Assembly: GCA_964247265.1 (NCBI GenBank)
Contig: CAXTTS010000185.1
Location: forward strand, 1 to 6,476
From: Alterirhizorhabdus sp964247265
GTDB taxonomy: Bacteria > Pseudomonadota > Alphaproteobacteria > Sphingomonadales > Sphingomonadaceae
Direction: 5' to 3'
Length of the DNA: 6,476 nt
A program made the position numbers and the translations under genes. The notes beneath the pieces were generated by a model. The model was not told the DNA's origin. It saw only the letters and a list, made by a program, of their open reading frames with translations, and ran no database searches. Below are positions 1-5,647 of this stretch, piece by piece; position 1 is the stretch's first letter, and every line of letters starts with the position of its first letter.

Positions 1-1
1 C

Positions 2-775
2 AACATCCCGGGGCAGGAGATCATTACCAAGGACAATGCGATGGTGTCGGTCGACGGCGTCGTGTTCTTCCAGGTGCTCGATGCCGCCAAGGCCGCCTAT
101 GAGGTATCGGACCTCTATCAGGCGATCCTGGCGCTGATGACGACGAACCTGCGCACCGTCATGGGATCGATGGACCTCGACGAGACGCTGTCCAAGCGCG
201 ACGAGATCAACGCCCGCCTGCTGAACGTGGTGGATCACGCTACCGCCGCGTGGGGCGTGAAGATCACTCGCGTCGAGGTGAAGGACATCAAGCCGCCGCA
301 GGACATCGTCAATGCGATGGGCCGGCAGATGAAGGCCGAACGCGAGAAGCGCGCGCAGATACTGGAGGCCGAGGGCAGCCGCGCATCCGACATCCTGCGC
401 GCCGAGGGCGCCAAGCAGGACCAGATCCTGCAAGCCGAGGGCCGCCGCGAGGCCGCCTTCCGCGACGCCGAGGCGCGCGAGCGATCCGCCGAGGCGGAGG
501 CCAAGGCGACGCAGATGGTCTCCGACGCGATCGCCAGCGGCAACACGCAGGCGATCAACTATTTCGTCGCGCAGAAATATGTCGATGCGGTGGCCCTGTT
601 CGCCACGTCGCCGAATGCCAAGACGATCCTGTTCCCGGTCGAGGCGACGCAATTGATCGGTACGCTCGGCGGCATCGGCGCACTCGCCCGCGACGCGCTG
701 GGTGGCGACGGCGCGGCGAAGGCCGATCCCGCGCCGCGCCCGCCGCGCCGCCCGGGGCCGTTCGAGCAAGCCTGA
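2..775 (+). CDS. SPFH/band-7 (stomatin/QmcA-like) protein, 5' partial
   Basis: The reading frame is open from the left edge, so the N-terminal membrane anchor and true start lie outside; 257 residues are visible. The segment around residues 7-24 (EIITKDNAMVSVDGVVFFQV) and the later KRDEINARL and VKDIKPP motifs are typical of the SPFH domain. Next comes a charged, alanine- and glutamate-rich coiled coil (about residues 110-175) with three exact 11-residue repeats of the form ILxAEG. The C-terminal part has the family's KTILFPVE-like segment and a proline-rich tail. Proteins of this family form large membrane-bound oligomers associated with membrane microdomains and protease control. The next gene encodes NfeD, the usual partner, with a TGATG stop/start overlap, so the two are almost certainly one translationally coupled operon. 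The family call is firm. The exact subfamily (QmcA-like rather than HflK/HflC) is inferred from the NfeD pairing. Confidence 0.95.
   Translation, partial: NIPGQEIITKDNAMVSVDGVVFFQVLDAAKAAYEVSDLYQAILALMTTNLRTVMGSMDLDETLSKRDEINARLLNVVDHATAAWGVKITRVEVKDIKPPQDIVNAMGRQMKAEREKRAQILEAEGSRASDILRAEGAKQDQILQAEGRREAAFRDAEARERSAEAEAKATQMVSDAIASGNTQAINYFVAQKYVDAVALFATSPNAKTILFPVEATQLIGTLGGIGALARDALGGDGAAKADPAPRPPRRPGPFEQA
359..457 (+). repeat. Three in-frame 11-residue coiled-coil repeats (ILxAEG)
   Basis: Inside the SPFH gene, the hexapeptides ILEAEG, ILRAEG and ILQAEG recur at exactly 11-residue spacing, followed by polar residues rich in Arg, Gln and Ala. Hendecad spacing like this is typical of the coiled-coil stalk of SPFH proteins, which drives oligomer assembly. 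It is a protein-level repeat; the DNA copies are similar but not identical. Confidence 0.85.
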
Positions 776-1218
776 TGGAGCCGCTCGCCGCCCTGCCGGC
801 TTATTGGTTGTGGCTGATCGCCGCTCTGGCGCTCGCCACCGCGGAGATCATCGTGCCGGGCTTTTTCCTGATCTGGCTCGGGGCGGCGGCGGCGGTGACG
901 GGCGTCGTGACGGTGCTGACCGGGATGCCGCCGGTGGCGCAGGTGATCCTGTTCGCGCTGATGGCGATCGGCGCGGTCTATGCCGCGCGCCGCTGGTTCC
1001 GCCACAATCCGCCGGCATCGCCCGATCCGCTGCTCAACGATCGCACGGCGCGGCTGGTGGGAACGCTGGTGACGGTGACGGAGCCGATTACCGCCGATCG
1101 CGGCCGGGTGCGCGTGGGCGACGGCGTGTGGAACGCGACCGGCGTGGATGCGCTGCCCGGCGAGACGGTTCGCGTGACCGGGGCGGACGGAACGACGCTG
1201 ATCGTCGAGCGGGTGTAG
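775..1218 (+). CDS. NfeD family membrane protein
   Basis: This is a 147-residue protein. Its ATG shares its A with the TGA stop of the SPFH gene (TGATG), and no convincing separate ribosome binding site is visible, which points to translational coupling. Residues about 10-72 form two or three hydrophobic membrane segments, including the run IIVPGFFLIWLG with the short glycine turn common in NfeD proteins. From about residue 91 to the end is a soluble beta-rich domain (GTLVTV, GRVRVGDGVWNA, PGETVRV, LIVE) matching the OB-fold NfeD C-terminal domain. It is the short form of the family and lacks the N-terminal ClpP-like serine protease domain of long NfeD proteins. NfeD proteins act with SPFH/stomatin partners in the membrane, where they are thought to assist assembly or quality control. 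Family call is strong; the biological role here is inferred. Confidence 0.92.
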   Translation: MEPLAALPAYWLWLIAALALATAEIIVPGFFLIWLGAAAAVTGVVTVLTGMPPVAQVILFALMAIGAVYAARRWFRHNPPASPDPLLNDRTARLVGTLVTVTEPITADRGRVRVGDGVWNATGVDALPGETVRVTGADGTTLIVERV

Positions 1219-1233
1219 CAACTCGGCGCGGGG

Positions 1234-1851
1234 TCAGAAGCCCATCAGGCTCAGCACTTCCTTGCGGCTGCGCTCATCCTCGCGGAACACGCCCATCATC
1301 CGGCTGGTCTTCATCGATACGCCGGTGGTGCGCACGCCGCGTGCCGACATGCAGGCATGGCTCGCCTCGATCACCACCGCCACGCCCTGCGGCTTCAGGT
1401 GCGTCCACACGCAATCGGCCACCTCCGCCGTCAGCCGCTCCTGCACCTGCAACCGCTGGGCAAAGCCGTGCAGCACGCGGGCGAGCTTCGATATGCCGAC
1501 GACGCGATCGGTCGGCAGATAGGCGATGTGCGCCTTGCCGATGATCGGCGCCATATGATGCTCGCAATGCGAATGGAACGGTATGTCCTTCAGCAGCACG
1601 ATTTCGTCATAACCGCCCACCTCCTCGAAGGTGCGGCTGAGATAATCGGAGGGGTCGGTCAGATAGCCCTGACAATATTCCTTCCACGCCCGCGCCACCC
1701 GCTTGGGCGTATCGCGCAGGCCCTCGCGATCGGGATCGTCGCCGGACCAGCGGATCAGCGTGCGGATCGCCTCGGCCACCTCGTTGGGCACGGCGAGCTT
1801 GCCTTGCTCCAGCCGGTCGCCTGCCTCGTCCAGCTTGCCCAAGTCGCTCAT
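1234..1851 (-). CDS. folE: GTP cyclohydrolase I (FolE)
   Basis: This 205-residue cytoplasmic enzyme converts GTP to 7,8-dihydroneopterin triphosphate and formate, the first step of tetrahydrofolate and pterin synthesis. The family's zinc and active-site motifs are intact: HSHCEHHMAP gives Cys96 and the two histidines (98, 99), and SHACMSARG gives the third zinc ligand, Cys167. Also present are DTPKRVARAW, the SKLARV segment and the RLTAEVAD-type substrate-binding region, and the length is normal for the bacterial enzyme. Two ATGs are adjacent (1854 and 1851). I chose 1851 because a GGGAGG site lies 7 bases upstream of it; an ATG at 1884 is less likely. The gene lies 58 bases downstream of the TauE/SafE gene on the same strand and ends 15 bases from the convergent NfeD gene. 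No riboswitch or operator is visible. Confidence 0.97.
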   Translation of the reverse strand: MSDLGKLDEAGDRLEQGKLAVPNEVAEAIRTLIRWSGDDPDREGLRDTPKRVARAWKEYCQGYLTDPSDYLSRTFEEVGGYDEIVLLKDIPFHSHCEHHMAPIIGKAHIAYLPTDRVVGISKLARVLHGFAQRLQVQERLTAEVADCVWTHLKPQGVAVVIEASHACMSARGVRTTGVSMKTSRMMGVFREDERSRKEVLSLMGF

Positions 1852-1909
1852 CATCCTGCCTCCCGTTTCGACACCCGGTAGCATGGGCGGCGGAGCGTTC
1901 CAGCGGCTT
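1852..1909 (-). other. 58-base spacer between TauE/SafE gene and folE
   Basis: The spacer holds the folE ribosome binding site. I see no clear terminator and no recognisable promoter, so cotranscription of the two genes is plausible but unproven. Confidence 0.4.
1859..1864 (-). promoter_or_regulatory. Ribosome binding site of folE
   Basis: On the minus strand this reads GGGAGG. It is 7 bases from the ATG at 1851 and 4 bases from the ATG at 1854, favouring the second of the two adjacent start codons. Confidence 0.7.
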
Positions 1910-2656
1910 TCATCGCAGGGCGTCGAAGATCAATTTGACCCCGACCAAGATCAGAAGTGCGTAGATCATCGGGTAGAAACGCTGCGCCGGCACCCGCCGG
2001 ACGAGCCACACGCCGAAGAAGGTGGAGGCGAGGGCCACCGGCAGCAAGGCGGCGGTGATCGTCAGCGTGTGCCGGTCGAACTGGCCGGCGGCGATGTAGG
2101 CCGGCACCTTCATCCAGTTGATCGCGGCGAACGTCAGCGCCGACGTGCCGATGAAGCGGGCGGGCGGCAGGTTGCGCGGGATGACCCACATTTGGAACGG
2201 CGGGCCGCCGGCATGGGCGACATGACTGGTGAAGCCGGTCGCCATGCCGAACAGCGAACCGATCCACCAGGGCGAGCGCGACGACGCCGCGATCCTGCCG
2301 CCACGACCGAGCCATAGTCGCTGTCCGGCGAACAGGATCGAGATCAGCCCCAGCGCACCGAGGATGCCCGTTTCCGGTACGTGCGAGGCGAAGAGATAGC
2401 CGAGCAGAATGCCGACAGCCGCGCCGGGCAGCATCACCGCGAGGATCCAGCCCTCCCAGTCATGCCGGAACGACCAGACGCTGACGACATCCTGCACGAT
2501 CAGGATCGGCAGCAGCATCGCCGCGCCCTCCAGCGGGGGCATCACCAGCGCCAGCAGCGGCATGCTGAGCACGCCGATCCCGGCGAAACCGCCCTTGGCC
2601 AGCCCGGCTATGACCACCGCCGCCATGCTGACGAGGATGAACGCCGGGTCAGCCAT
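1910..2656 (-). CDS. TauE/SafE family membrane transporter (sulfite exporter-like)
   Basis: This is a 248-residue, very hydrophobic protein with about seven to eight predicted membrane segments. Two glycine-rich signatures of the TauE/SafE (DUF81) family are visible: GLAKGGFAGIG near the N-terminus (about residues 18-28) and HAGGPPFQMWV in the middle (about 148-158), one in each half of the internally duplicated fold. Members export small organic or inorganic anions such as sulfite, sulfoacetate or taurine-derived compounds across the inner membrane; the substrate here cannot be read from the sequence. The start is uncertain. ATGs at 2659 and 2656 both give a normal N-terminus, neither has a strong ribosome binding site, and an upstream ATG at 2740 adds a polar, Cys-rich leader unlike the family. 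It precedes folE by 58 bases on the same strand, so they may be cotranscribed, though no functional link is evident. Confidence 0.9.
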   Translation of the reverse strand: MADPAFILVSMAAVVIAGLAKGGFAGIGVLSMPLLALVMPPLEGAAMLLPILIVQDVVSVWSFRHDWEGWILAVMLPGAAVGILLGYLFASHVPETGILGALGLISILFAGQRLWLGRGGRIAASSRSPWWIGSLFGMATGFTSHVAHAGGPPFQMWVIPRNLPPARFIGTSALTFAAINWMKVPAYIAAGQFDRHTLTITAALLPVALASTFFGVWLVRRVPAQRFYPMIYALLILVGVKLIFDALR

Positions 2657-2781
2657 CATGCCGGCTGCGATGCCCGGCGGGCGGTTCGTCGAAGCGTGGC
2701 TGCAACATGCCGAAACATTCGGACATTCCGCGGCAAACACGGGCTGTCATGAGCGCGGCGACGGCAGATGAGGAGCATAGT
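2657..2781. promoter_or_regulatory. Divergent intergenic region between TauE/SafE gene and small Cys-rich gene
   Basis: This 125-base region separates two genes reading outward, so promoters for both must lie here or overlap the gene starts. I cannot point to a convincing -35/-10 pair. The only visible structure is the short inverted repeat CCGAA-aca-TTCGG at 2710-2722, followed by a second near-copy of ACATTCGG as ACATTCCG at 2724-2731. These could be operator half-sites or chance. Confidence 0.35.
2771..2775 (+). promoter_or_regulatory. Ribosome binding site deciding a GTG start
   Basis: AGGAG lies 6 bases before the in-frame GTG at 2782. None of the in-frame ATGs (2707, 2749, 2797) has a comparable site, so this decides the start of the small Cys-rich gene. 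Confidence 0.65.
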
Positions 2782-2949
2782 GTGCGACGTTCGCGGATGA
2801 TCGATTGCCCGGCCGGCCTTCATCAGCCCTATGGGCGCATCGCGCGGATCGGCGACGGCGTGCAGCGCGCCAGCTGCCGGGGCTGCGGCTGCGCGCTGAT
2901 GCGGACGAGCGCGACACGCATCTGGTTTCTGTCGGGCCTGATCGGCTGA
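2782..2949 (+). CDS. Small Cys/His-rich hypothetical protein (zinc-ribbon-like)
   Basis: This is a 55-residue protein of unknown function. I start it at GTG 2782 because AGGAG precedes it by 6 bases; the ATG at 2797 would give a 50-residue version. The visible features are a basic N-terminus (MRRSRM), then a Cys (residue 9) and His (14), a middle stretch beginning at PYGRIARIGDGVQRASC, the cluster C-R-G-C-G-C (residues 34-39), and a tail ending in RTSATRIWFLSGLIG. The spacing of Cys9/His14 and the later Cys cluster resembles a small zinc-binding knuckle, but no metal binding can be shown from sequence alone. The frame is closed by a TGA that lies inside a hairpin shared with the convergent lipoprotein gene. 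The codon usage (GC-rich third positions) fits a real gene. It could be a sphingomonad-lineage protein; I do not recognise a named family. Confidence 0.65.
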   Translation: MRRSRMIDCPAGLHQPYGRIARIGDGVQRASCRGCGCALMRTSATRIWFLSGLIG

Positions 2950-2955
2950 TCGCCC
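2934..2955. terminator. Candidate bidirectional terminator hairpin at convergent gene ends
   Basis: GGGC and GATC pair with GATC and GCCC around the 4-base loop GGCT, with a 2-base bulge (CT) on the left arm, giving eight base pairs. The structure covers the TGA of the small plus-strand gene and ends one base before the stop codon of the convergent lipoprotein gene (2956). There is no T-run on either side, so it may be a weak or factor-assisted terminator. Confidence 0.4.
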
Positions 2956-3333
2956 TCAGTTGCCGGCGCCGTCGTTCGCGATGAGATCGCCGACCGGATC
3001 GGATTGCGCCGTATCGGCGGAGGCGCGGGTCGAGCGGGAGGTGAGGCCGGTGGCGTCGGCATCCTCCAGCATCTGTTCGTCGGCAGATGGCGCCTCGTCC
3101 GGCGGCAGGATCTCGGCGATGTTGGCGGCGGGATCGGGCAGCTTGGGCGGTGCCGGCTCGGCGGCGCGCGGCGTCTCGACCGGCGGCGGCGGCGGCGGCG
3201 GCGCCTCGTCCACGATGTTCGTGTCGGGCTCACGCTCGGCTGGCTGCTTCGAACAGCCGGCGACCATTGCCGTCAGCGCGAGCGCCACGGATATTCCGCG
3301 CGCCAAGCGCATCGTCTTCGTTCCCCTTACCAT
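2956..3333 (-). CDS. Proline-rich lipoprotein, hypothetical
   Basis: This is a 125-residue secreted protein of unknown function. A basic N-terminus and hydrophobic stretch (ISVALALTAM) lead to the lipobox VAGC, with Cys27 as the lipidated residue. Ser at the next position suggests sorting to the outer membrane by the usual Lol rule. The mature part is low in complexity: acidic, with a run of seven prolines encoded by seven identical CCG codons, then Pro/Ala/Glu-rich sequence and a Ser/Thr/Asp-rich tail. No domain is recognisable. The ATG at 3333 starts 2 bases after the stop of the upstream L,D-transpeptidase gene, so the two are one operon. An alternative ATG at 3312 follows an AAGGGG sequence (spacing 10) and would give a 118-residue form with an equally good signal peptide. 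Context suggests a periplasmic or outer-membrane partner of cell-wall crosslinking, but that is inference only. Confidence 0.82.
   Translation of the reverse strand: MVRGTKTMRLARGISVALALTAMVAGCSKQPAEREPDTNIVDEAPPPPPPPVETPRAAEPAPPKLPDPAANIAEILPPDEAPSADEQMLEDADATGLTSRSTRASADTAQSDPVGDLIANDGAGN
3181..3201 (-). repeat. Seven-copy CCG trinucleotide repeat (heptaproline)
   Basis: On the minus strand, seven uninterrupted CCG codons encode seven prolines (about residues 45-51 of the lipoprotein). A pure trinucleotide run can change copy number by slippage without breaking the frame, so the length of the proline linker may vary between strains. Confidence 0.9.
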
Positions 3334-3335
3334 GC

Positions 3336-4853
3336 TCAACCCGCCGTCGATGCGGTGACGAGCGGCGCGCGGCGCGCGCCGGCGGCGATGCGGCTGGCCA
3401 GCATCTCGTCCCAACCATAAGGGTCGGCCCTGAAGCTCACCTGCCCGCTCGAACTGGCGAACGCCGTCCAGTAGAGCAGGTAGACGGAGATCGGCTTCGG
3501 CAAGCGCGCACGCACCGTGGCGCCGGCGTCGATCGCGGTCTGCACCGCATCACCGTCCCATTTGTCGTCGCCCTTCAGCACCAGCTCGGCGAGATCGACT
3601 GGCCGCTCCAGCCGCACGCAGCCGTGGCTGACCATGCGGGCATAGCGCCCGAACGTACCGCGACTTGAGGTATCGTGCAGGTACACGCCATAGGGATTGT
3701 CGAAATCGAACTTGATCCGGCCGAGCGAATTGCCCTCCCCCGGCTTCTGCTGGAGACGCACGCCGCCGCCATCGAGCGGGATCGTCTTGAAACCGGCGCG
3801 CTTGAGATAGGCGGCGCCCTTGGGCAGCAGCTCGTTCTTGGCGATCGATTGCGGCACGTTCCACGGCGGATTGATGACGATGCTGTGGATGGTCGATTGC
3901 AGCATCGGCGTCTCGTCGCCGGGCCGCCCGGTGACGGCGCGCATCGAGGTGACAGGCGCATCGCCCTTGAACATCGTCAGCACCGCGGCGGCGATGTTCA
4001 CCTGGATGCGGTCGGCCGGCAGGTCGGCGGGCAGCCAGCGCCACCGCTCCATATTGGCCATGATCTGCCGTACCCGCTGCGCGGCGGGCACGTTGAGCGC
4101 GGCGATCGTCTGCTTGCCGGCAATGCCCGTCGGCTCCAGCCCGTAGCGTTTCTGCGCGCGGCGGATGCGCTCGGCCAGCCCCTTGTCAAATGTGGCGGAG
4201 GTGCCGGTATCGTCGTCGCGATCCTCGATGGCGAGCCGCTTGCGCAGCGCCACGACACGCGGGCCTGATGCGCCGGGGCCGATATCCGGGCCATCGGCAA
4301 CGGCGTTCCAGCCGCCGTCCGTTTCGATCTTGCGATAGGCGGTGAGGCCACGACGCAGCGCATCGTAGCCGGCATAAGGCGGCGGCAAGGCGGCGATCCA
4401 GCTGGCCAGCCGATCCTGCTGCACCGCCATCACAAAGCCCGGCCACGGATCGTAGGCGGCGGGGCGCAATCCCCAGGCCGACAGATAGTCGCCCGTCGCC
4501 AGACGCCCGACATGCAGCGCCTTGGCATGGTCCATCGCCGCCGCCATCAGCGTCGCGTCGCTGGCATCCATCGCCGCCGCGTGGACCTTGTCGGCCGAGG
4601 TGTCGCCCGTCAGGCCATGCGCGTTGGCGGCGTCGAGCATCTGGCGCAACTGCTTGGCCTGCGCATCGGTCAACCTGGGCGCGGGCAGCGGCGGCTGGAT
4701 GGCCGGCAGCGCATCGGCCGGCGCCGGCGTGGCAAGCGGCGCCGGTACCTGCGCGCCGGACGGGGCGCAGGCGAGGCCGGCAAGCATGATCGCTCCCGCT
4801 GTCGTGGCGAGCAGGGTACGGGCCGCTACATGCGGGCGACGGGCATGATTCAC
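3336..4853 (-). CDS. YcbB/LdtD-type L,D-transpeptidase
   Basis: This 505-residue exported enzyme is predicted to make 3-3 (meso-DAP to meso-DAP) crosslinks in peptidoglycan, using a cysteine that is insensitive to most beta-lactams other than carbapenems. A basic start and hydrophobic stretch (residues about 12-29) form a signal peptide, probably cut near SGAQ. Next are a Pro/Ala linker, a helical scaffold domain (about 60-185), a peptidoglycan-binding-like segment (about 195-255, with the usual GPRVVALRKRL), then the YkuD catalytic domain. Family hallmarks are INPPWNVPQSIA (327-338), YLHDT with His393, and SHGCVRLERP with catalytic His410 and Cys412. The tail YWTAFASSSGQVSFRADPYG matches YcbB relatives. 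The length is close to that of E. coli LdtD (somewhat over 600 residues) but shorter. The start is a GTG with AGAGGTGA 6 bases upstream. A lipoprotein gene follows 2 bases after the stop, and a second transpeptidase diverges upstream. Confidence 0.95.
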   Translation of the reverse strand: MNHARRPHVAARTLLATTAGAIMLAGLACAPSGAQVPAPLATPAPADALPAIQPPLPAPRLTDAQAKQLRQMLDAANAHGLTGDTSADKVHAAAMDASDATLMAAAMDHAKALHVGRLATGDYLSAWGLRPAAYDPWPGFVMAVQQDRLASWIAALPPPYAGYDALRRGLTAYRKIETDGGWNAVADGPDIGPGASGPRVVALRKRLAIEDRDDDTGTSATFDKGLAERIRRAQKRYGLEPTGIAGKQTIAALNVPAAQRVRQIMANMERWRWLPADLPADRIQVNIAAAVLTMFKGDAPVTSMRAVTGRPGDETPMLQSTIHSIVINPPWNVPQSIAKNELLPKGAAYLKRAGFKTIPLDGGGVRLQQKPGEGNSLGRIKFDFDNPYGVYLHDTSSRGTFGRYARMVSHGCVRLERPVDLAELVLKGDDKWDGDAVQTAIDAGATVRARLPKPISVYLLYWTAFASSSGQVSFRADPYGWDEMLASRIAAGARRAPLVTASTAG

Positions 4854-4989
4854 GAAAACTCACCTCTCTCACGTTCGCCCAAGATACGCGGGCGGCGCCA
4901 CCGCATTTCTAGGGCCGCCGCGCCGCTTGGCAAGGCCGGCGCTGCGGCAAGCCGCTCGAATTGCCGATCGACCTGATCTAGGAAGGCGC
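4854..4989. promoter_or_regulatory. Shared divergent promoter region of two L,D-transpeptidase-type genes
   Basis: These 136 bases separate the divergent YcbB/LdtD-type and YkuD_2-type genes and must carry the promoters of both unless they lie inside the genes. The minus strand has a possible -10-like TATCTT at about 4882-4887, but no convincing -35 partner at the right distance. On the plus strand I see no clear promoter. GGCAAG occurs twice (in GGCAAGGCC and GGCAAGCC, about 4929-4952) without an obvious role. The region is GC-rich and holds no ORF of its own worth calling. Confidence 0.4.
4860..4867 (-). promoter_or_regulatory. Ribosome binding site deciding the GTG start of the YcbB/LdtD-type gene
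   Basis: On the minus strand this reads AGAGGTGA, a near-perfect extended match to the 16S rRNA tail, 6 bases before the GTG at 4853. It supports that non-ATG start. Confidence 0.75.
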
Positions 4990-5634
4990 ATGAGACGACA
5001 GTCCGTACCCGAGGCGAAACCCGGCCGGCCCGGCCTGTCGCGCCGCGCCGTGCTGGGTGGATGCGTGGCGGCGCCGCTGTTTCCGGCGGCGGCGGATGCC
5101 GCGCAGCGTGGGCTTGCCGCCATCGCCAGCGGCATCCGACCGGACCTGATCGCGCGCGTGCTGGACGCGCTCGCCCGCCATGAAAGCAGGATCTGGTCTC
5201 GCGATGTCGTTGCGGTCGTGGACTTTTCCTTGCCGTCCTCGGTGCCGCGGCTGTTCCTGGTCGATCTGATCGCGGGGCAGGTCACGGCGATGCTGGTGGC
5301 GCACGGCAAGGGCTCCGATCCCGACCACAGCGGAATGCTGCGCGCCTTTTCCAACGTCGAGGGATCGATGGCGACCTCCGAAGGCGCGTATCTCACCGGG
5401 GAGGCGTATGACGGGGTTCATGGCGCATCCCGGCGGCTGATCGGGCTCGACCCGACGAACGATGCGGCGGAGGCGCGGGCGATCGTGATCCATTCCGCCT
5501 GGTATGTCGGGCCGGAGATCGTGGCGAAGCAGGGCGAACTGGGGCGCAGCGACGGCTGTTTCGCGGTATCCGCCGGCGATATCGGCCCACTTCTCGGCCG
5601 GCTCGGGCGGGGGCGGTTGCTCTACGCCGGCTGA
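4990..5634 (+). CDS. YkuD_2-type L,D-transpeptidase-like protein with Tat-like signal
   Basis: This is a 214-residue exported protein. The N-terminus carries SRRAVLGG (residues 17-24) followed by a hydrophobic stretch and an AADAAQ-like cleavage site, a good twin-arginine (Tat) signal. Cys25 in VLGGC could alternatively be lipidated. The mature part matches the murein L,D-transpeptidase catalytic-domain family (YkuD_2): a GSDPDHSGMLRAFSN segment, TSEGAYLTGEAYDG, HGASRRLIGLDPTNDAA, then IVIHSAWYV with His168 and GRSDGCFAVS with the likely nucleophile Cys190. Substrate and reaction are not established for this branch, so peptidoglycan transpeptidation or amide cleavage is inferred from the fold. 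ATG 4990 was chosen because AGGAAGG ends 3 bases before it and the signal peptide begins properly there; the frame is open upstream to 4927. It diverges from the YcbB/LdtD-type gene and converges on the serine hydrolase gene with a 5-base gap. Confidence 0.9.
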   Translation: MRRQSVPEAKPGRPGLSRRAVLGGCVAAPLFPAAADAAQRGLAAIASGIRPDLIARVLDALARHESRIWSRDVVAVVDFSLPSSVPRLFLVDLIAGQVTAMLVAHGKGSDPDHSGMLRAFSNVEGSMATSEGAYLTGEAYDGVHGASRRLIGLDPTNDAAEARAIVIHSAWYVGPEIVAKQGELGRSDGCFAVSAGDIGPLLGRLGRGRLLYAG

Positions 5635-5647
5635 ACCGCTCAGCCGG
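5627..5647. terminator. Bidirectional hairpin built from two convergent stop codons
   Basis: CCGGCTGA (5627-5634) and TCAGCCGG (5640-5647) form a perfect 8-base-pair stem around the 5-base loop ACCGC. The left arm ends in the TGA of the YkuD_2-type gene and the right arm begins with the reverse complement of the TGA of the minus-strand serine hydrolase. It could act as a terminator for both genes. No T-run follows on either strand. Confidence 0.55.

Noticed and set aside
559..1221. Long minus-strand open frame (220 codons) opposite the SPFH and NfeD genes
   Set aside because: Its translation is Arg/His-rich with no recognisable domain and it lies wholly antisense to two clear family members; it is a by-product of GC-rich codon usage.
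1219..1233. Terminator between the convergent NfeD and folE genes
   Set aside because: The 15-base gap shows no convincing inverted repeat or T-run.
1357..1881. Plus-strand open frame opposite folE
   Set aside because: It is antisense to a gene with all FolE motifs intact, and its product is low-complexity and unlike any family.
2657..2740. Longer TauE/SafE protein starting at ATG 2740
   Set aside because: The extra 28 residues are polar with several cysteines and unlike the family, which begins directly with a membrane segment as seen from 2656.
2707..2781. Longer version of the small Cys-rich protein starting at ATG 2707 or 2749
   Set aside because: Neither ATG has a good ribosome binding site and the extra N-terminus is polar with no feature; GTG 2782 has AGGAG at proper spacing.
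4767..4853. Lipobox in the YcbB/LdtD-type signal peptide (LAGLAC)
   Set aside because: Position -3 is Gly rather than Leu/Val/Ile, and a signal peptidase I site follows soon after, so ordinary cleavage is more likely.
4186..4872. Minus-strand open frame overlapping the start of the YcbB/LdtD-type gene in another frame
   Set aside because: It is a frame-shifted shadow of that gene, rich in Arg and Ala, with no domain.
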